DNA of 64,000 bases from Actinostola sp. cb2023 (taxonomy: Eukaryota; Cnidaria; Anthozoa; Actiniaria; Actinostolidae). Below, piece by piece: positions 58,252 through 64,000 of this stretch (the first letter of the stretch is position 1; each line of letters starts with the position of its first letter). The notes beneath the pieces were generated by a model that searched no databases, was not told where the DNA came from, and worked only from the letters and a program-made list of their open reading frames with translations. The translations under genes were made by a program, and so were the position numbers. The stretch is taken from positions 83,501 through 147,500 of the forward strand of contig JAUJYZ010001207.1 in the NCBI GenBank assembly GCA_033675265.1, in the 5' to 3' direction.

Positions 58252-58389
58252 ATGGATCTCTTTGTATACAATAGCATGAATCTTCTCCTAAAATGGGACC
58301 TTCCGGCTATCTACAATTCTACAAAGCCAACTCGTGCACCTATAATCAGGCCCGATAAGGTCGAAATCCTGATCCAATATTATCATAAG
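58252..58389 (+). CDS. M1 aminopeptidase-like protein, exon 6
   Basis: The exon follows a strong acceptor (TTTTTTCTTTATCAG), has phase 0 at both ends and ends at GTAAGT. It encodes MDLFVYNSMNLLLKWDLPAI, YNSTKPTRAPI and IRPDKVEILIQYYHK. The layout (helix, variable loop with Pro, then a D-hydrophobic stretch leading to an I-Y-K motif) matches the M1 catalytic domain after the zinc site, where the usual text is IxYxKG. No further exon is found in the window, and the proton-donor Tyr and C-terminal domains must lie beyond 64000. Intron 5 is 16.9 kb. Confidence 0.85.
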
Positions 58390-58424
58390 GTAAGTACTTT
58401 TAAAATGGTTGATAAAACTATTTT

Positions 58425-59405
58425 TTTAAAGTGGTACCCGCATATTGAATGACAGGTTTGCCGTATATTTTTTAACTCGCTCGCTCCGCGTCAATATTGC
58501 TTGGATTTTATTGTGCTTAAGGACGTTCGCGCGCATTGTTCACGCGCATCTTTTCTGCGCATAAAATCAAGGTTCGAATCATCTCGGTCCAGTCATCTTT
58601 CCTCACGTCCAAGATGGCAGCCAGTCACGCATGTTACGTACACGATTTTCATCGGCTAATATATCGAGAACGATACCGGTGACCCCCATTTTTTTTTGTG
58701 ATTTTACAAAGAATCATAAAAGCTCCCCATGTACCAAATTTAAAGGAAACAAACATGGTTAGATTTTGATAAAAACACGAATTTAGATGAAAACTTCAAC
58801 CTACGCGATAGAGTCGTCGATGGCTACGTGGTGACTGTAAATATGAGCCAAAAACTACAGGTTGTTTCTATATATTCACAAATCTTTGTACATAATTTTA
58901 TTCTATAAACTCTTAGAGAGGCATTTGAGGAAAATTTTAGCAATCCGTTTAGTTTATACAAAAAAATACCTGTCATTCTCGACTTTCCGTGGATTTAACG
59001 CGAGTAATTTTCGATCAGAAAAAGGGTATACTTTGAAGAAATCTGGCTCCATAGCGATGTCGGTGACCCCATTTTTTATTGGCTAATTTAGCTTCTATAA
59101 TGATCTTATTTTACCATACGAAGTTTCAGGAAAAAAACATGGATAGTTTTTTTGCCCGCGAACGTCCTTAACACAAATACTAATTCAACTATTCTGCCTT
59201 TGGACGGTGTATTCACAATTATCATTGTAATCTGCGTTTGTGAATGCCAGCTGATATTCAAACGACACTATTTTCACTAAATCTGTTGCCAAAAGTTATT
59301 TCCTCGTACGATTTTGGTTAAACTTCGTGAACAGCCTTTTAAGGTACTTAGTGATGTTCTGACGAGGTGAGAAGGAATTGAAATTGTTCGAGCCGAACGC
59401 CATGT
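58425..59405 (+). repeat. Dispersed repeat, copy interrupted by a TTAA-type MITE
   Basis: 58425-58520 and 59168-59405 together match the 46437-46745 copy. It ends with a small palindrome around TTCGAGCCGAA. Confidence 0.8.
58521..59167. mobile_element. 647-bp MITE with TTAA target duplication
   Basis: It begins GGACGTTCGCGCGC and ends CGCGAACGTCC; TTAA lies at both edges (58517-58520, 59168-59171). The paralogous repeat at 46437-46745 has the empty site with a single TTAA (GTGCTTAACACAAA), so boundaries and target are proven by the sequence. An 11-bp TIR and no coding capacity. Confidence 0.92.
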
Positions 59406-59729
59406 CCAAATTTCGGCTCGATCAATTTAAAATATAGAAATTATTTGAATGTACACAATCAATAAAAAAATGTTTTGCAGTTTCAATACAAATATAGCAC
59501 TTATCGTGTTGCTTCTAACACCTCACACATGCGCACCGATACTACTGATACTCTCAAAAAGATCCCACAAGTGTAAGAGATCGATGATGCCAGTGTCAAG
59601 AGAAGTACGCCATGTGCTGACAACCATTTAATAGTGGGTAGTCGGTGATCGTTCGCGGTGAGACTCGTCTGTCTTCATATAAATTTGGGTGACTTTTTAT
59701 CTCTGATAAAGTCATCCTTATTAGTATTC

Positions 59730-62700
59730 GTTATATAAAGAATACCAATGAACATGGCTCTTTATATAAATACTACTAATGAACATGGATCTTTATATAA
59801 AGAATACTAATGAACATGGATCTTTATATAAAGAATACTAATGAACATGGATCTTTATATAAAGAATACTAATGAACATGGATCTTTATATAAAGAATAC
59901 TAATGAACATGGATCTTTATATAAAGAAGACTAATGAACATGGATCTTTATATAAAGAATACTAATGAACATGGATCTTTATATAAAGAATACCAATGAA
60001 CATGGATCTTTATATAAAGAATACTAATGAACATGGATCTTTATATAAAGAAGACTAATGAACATGGATCTTTATATAAAGAATACTAATGAACATGGAT
60101 CTTTATAAAAAGAATACCAATGAACATGGATCTTTATATAAAGAAGACTAATGAACATGGATCTTTATATAAAGAATACTAATGAACATGGATCTTTATA
60201 TAAAGAATACCAATGAACATGGATCTTTATATAAAGAATACTAATGAACATGGATCTTTATATAAAGAAGACTAATGAACATGGATCTTTATATAAAGAA
60301 GACTAATGAACATGGATCTTTATATAAAGAATACCAATGAACATGGATCTTTATATAAAGAATACTAATGAACATGGATCTTTATATAAAGAATACTAAT
60401 GAACATGGATCTTTATATAAAGAAGACTAATGAACATGGATCTTTATATAAAGAATACCAATGAACATGGATCTTTATATAAAGAATACCAATGAACATG
60501 GATCTTTATATAAAGAATACTAATGAACATGGATCTTTATATAAAGAATACTAATGAACATGGATCTTTATATAAAGAATACCAATTAACATGGATCTTT
60601 ATATAAAGAATACCAATGAACATGGATCTTTATATAAAGAATACCAATGAACATGGATCTTTATATAAAGAATACCAATGAACATGGATCTTTATATAAA
60701 GAATACTAATGAACATGGATCTTTATATAAAGAATACCAATGAACATGGATCTTTATATAAAGAATACTAATGAACATGGCTCTTTATATAAAGAATACC
60801 AATTAACATGGATCTTTATATAAAGAATACCAATGAACATGGTTCTTTATATAAAGAATACTAATGAACATGGCTCTTTATATAAAGAATACTAATGAAC
60901 ATGGATCTTTATATAAAGAATACCAATGAACATGGATCTTTATATAAAGAATACCAATTAACATGGATCTTTATATAAAGAATACCAATGAACATGGATC
61001 TTTATATAAAGAATACTAATGAACATGGATCTTTATATAAAGAATACCAATGAACATGGAACTTTATATCAAGAAGACTAATGAACATGGATCTTATATA
61101 AAGAATACCAATTAACATGGATCTTTATATAAAGAATACTAATGAACATGGATCTTTATATAAAGAATACTAATGAACATGGATCTTTATATAAAGAATA
61201 CTAATGAACATGGATCTTTATATAAAGAATACTAATGAACATGGATCTTTATATAAAGAATACCAATGAACATGGATCTTTATATAAAGAATACCAATGA
61301 ACATGGATCTTTATATAAAGAATACTAATGAACATGGATCTTTATATAAAGAATACCAATTAACATGGATCTTTATATAAAGAATACCAATGAACATGGA
61401 TCTTTATATAAAGAATACTAATGAACATGGATCTTTATATAAAGAATACCAATTAACATGGATCTTTATATAAAGAATACCAATGAACATGGATCTTTAT
61501 ATAAAGAATACTAATGAACATGGATCTTTATATAAAGAATACTAATGAACATGGATCTTTATATAAAGAATACAAATGAACATGGATCTTTTTATATAAA
61601 GAATACTAATGAACATGGATCTTTATATAAAGAATACCAATGAACATGGATCTTTATATAAAGAATACCAATGAACATGGATCTTTATATAAAGAATACT
61701 AATGAACATGGATCTTTATATAAAGAATACCAATGAACATGGAACTTTATATAAAGAATACTAATGAACATGGATCTTTATATAAAGAATAACAATGAAC
61801 ATGGATCTTTATATAAAGAATACTAATGAACATGGATCTTTATATAAAGAATACTAATGAACATGGATCTTTATATAAAGAATATTAATGAACATGGATC
61901 TTTATATAAAGAATACTAATGAACATGGATCTTTATATAAAGAATACCAATGAACATGGATTTTTATATAAAGAATACTAATGAACATGGATCTTTATAT
62001 AAAGAATACTAATGAACATGGATCTTTATATAAAGAAGACTAATGAACATGGATCTTTATATAAAGAATACCAATGAACATGGATCTTTATATAAAGAAT
62101 ACTCATGAACAAGGATCTTTATATAAAGAATACTAATGAACATGGATCTTTATATAAAGAATACCAATGAACATGGATCTTTATATAAAGAATACTAATG
62201 AACATGGATCTTTATATAAAGAATACTAATGAACATGGATCTTTATATAAAGAATACCAATGAACATGGATCTTTATATAAAGAATACTAATGAACATGG
62301 ATCTTTATATAAAGAATACTAATGAACATGGATCTTTATATAAAGAATACCAATTAACATGGATCTTTATATAAAGAATACCAATTAACATGGATCTTTA
62401 TATAAAGAATACTAATGAACATGGATCTTTATATAAAGAATACTAATGAACATGGATCTTTATATAAAGAATACCAATGAACATGGATCTTTATATAAAG
62501 AATACCAATGAACATGGATCTTTATATAAAGAATACTAATGAACATGGATCTTTATATAAAGAATACCAATGAACATGGATCTTTAATATAAAGAATACT
62601 AATGAACATGGATCTTTATATAAAGAATACCAATGAACATGGATCTTTATATAAAGAATACTAATGAACATGGATCTTTATATAAAGAATACCAATGAAC

Positions 62701-64000
62701 ATGGATCTTTATATAAAGAATACCAATGAACATGGATCTTTATATAAAGAATACTAATGAACATGGATCTTTATATAAAGAATACTAATGAACATGGATC
62801 TTTATATAAAGAATACTAATGAACATGGATCTTTATATAAAGAATACCAATGAACATGGATCTTTATATAAAGAATACCAATGAACATGGATCTTTATAT
62901 AAAGAATACTAATGAACATGGATCTTTATATAAAGAATACTAATGAACATGGATCTTTATATCAAGAATACTAATGAACATGGATCTTTATATAAAGAAT
63001 ACCAATTAACATGGATCTTTATATAAAGAATACTAATGAACATGGATCTTTATATAAAGAATACTAATGAACATGGATCTTTATATAAAGAATACTAATG
63101 AACATGGATCTTTATATAAAGAATACTAATGAACATGGATCTTTATATAAAGAATACCAATGAACATGGATCTTTATATAAAGAATACCAATGAACATGG
63201 ATCTTTATATAAAGAATACTAATGAACATGGATCTTTATATAAAGAATACCAATTAACATGGATCTTTATATAAAGAATACCAATGAACATGGATCTTTA
63301 TATAAAGAATACTAATGAACATGGATCTTTATATAAAGAATACCAATTAACATGGATCTTTATATAAAGAATACCAATGAACATGGATCTTTATATAAAG
63401 AATACTAATGAACATGGATCTTTATATAAAGAATACTAATGAACATGGATCTTTATATAAAGAATACAAATGAACATGGATCTTTATATAAAGAATACTA
63501 ATGAACATGGATCTTTATATAAAGAATACCAATGAACATGGATCTTTATATAAAGAATACCAATGAACATGGATCTTTTTATATAAAGAATACTAATGAA
63601 CATGGATCTTTTTATATAAAGAATACCAATGAACATGGATCTTTATATAAAGAATACTAATGAACATGGATCTTTATATAAAGAATAACAATGAACATGG
63701 ATCTTTATATAAAGAATACTAATGAACATGGATCTTTATATAAAGAATACTAATGAACATGGATCTTTATATAAAGAATATTAATGAACATGGATCTTTA
63801 TATAAAGAATACTAATGAACATGGATCTTTATATAAAGAATACCAAATGAACATGGATCTTTATATAAAGAATACTAATGAACATGGATCTTTATATAAA
63901 GAATACTAATGAACATGGATCTTTATATAAAGAAGACTAATGAACATGGATCTTTATATAAAGAAAGAATACCAATGAACATGGATCTTTATATAAAGAA
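59730..64000 (+). repeat. 31-bp satellite array, more than 135 copies, running off the window
   Basis: Unit: ATGGATCTTTATATAAAG followed by AATACTAATGAAC. The main variants are ACCAATG, ACCAATTA and AGACTAATG at the middle position. Each monomer contains the palindrome TTTATATAAA, which is also a TATA-box consensus. A higher-order duplication of about 1,895 bp is present (see findings). All frames contain stops, so it does not code. Confidence 0.97.

Noticed and set aside
59730..64000. CRISPR-like array
   Set aside because: The 31-bp units are contiguous without unique spacers, and the genome is eukaryotic.

Overview
The window is animal (metazoan) genomic DNA: AT-rich, spliced genes with canonical GT/AG introns, very large introns, long microsatellites, and dense DNA-transposon, foldback and tyrosine-recombinase-type elements. 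The repeat flora and the families of the decayed genes suggest a marine invertebrate, perhaps a cnidarian or sponge; this is inference, and no single diagnostic gene is present.

One apparently intact host gene runs through most of the window on the + strand: a secreted M1 (gluzincin) aminopeptidase-like protein. Six exons in consistent phase are found (14645-15243, 25394-25667, 28053-28173, 34371-34525, 41274-41387, 58252-58389); the 3' half lies beyond the window. The reading frame is clean, but the GAMEN motif is degenerate (YAFEG) and the third zinc ligand (Glu of the usual NEGFA) is Gln, so the product may be a pseudo-enzyme or a metal-altered enzyme.

Upstream (136-3645) lies a broken multi-exon gene of a transposase-like family with a C2H2 finger and a conserved C-terminal tail. 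A second, independent copy of that tail sits in the loop of a 2.6-kb palindrome at 22706-25298, which links the family to an element with very long inverted repeats.

The rest is a layered transposon landscape. A 4.07-kb element (7313-11384) has a perfect 9-bp target duplication (MULE-like). A TTAA-flanked element (16640-22657) has inverted repeats of about 0.97 kb, and one arm is interrupted by a 2.05-kb element with CACAGGCAGCCC ends. A sister of that element (35589-37734) sits inside another repeat. A 6.6-kb element (47174-53799) has 33-bp perfect TIRs and, near each end, an array of palindromic 25-bp repeats; it has split an exon of a Crypton/QRICH1-type tyrosine-recombinase-like gene (46778-47173 and 53804-54204). 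Decayed LINE and DIRS/Ngaro-like reverse transcriptase fragments and a second tyrosine-recombinase fragment are also present.

The window ends in more than 4.2 kb of a 31-bp satellite (59730-64000, continuing beyond the end). Each monomer carries a TATATAAAG box, and the array contains a higher-order duplication of about 1.9 kb. Exon 4 of the aminopeptidase gene lies between two inverted copies of a 1-kb element, a layout that could favour exon circularisation, editing or inversion.
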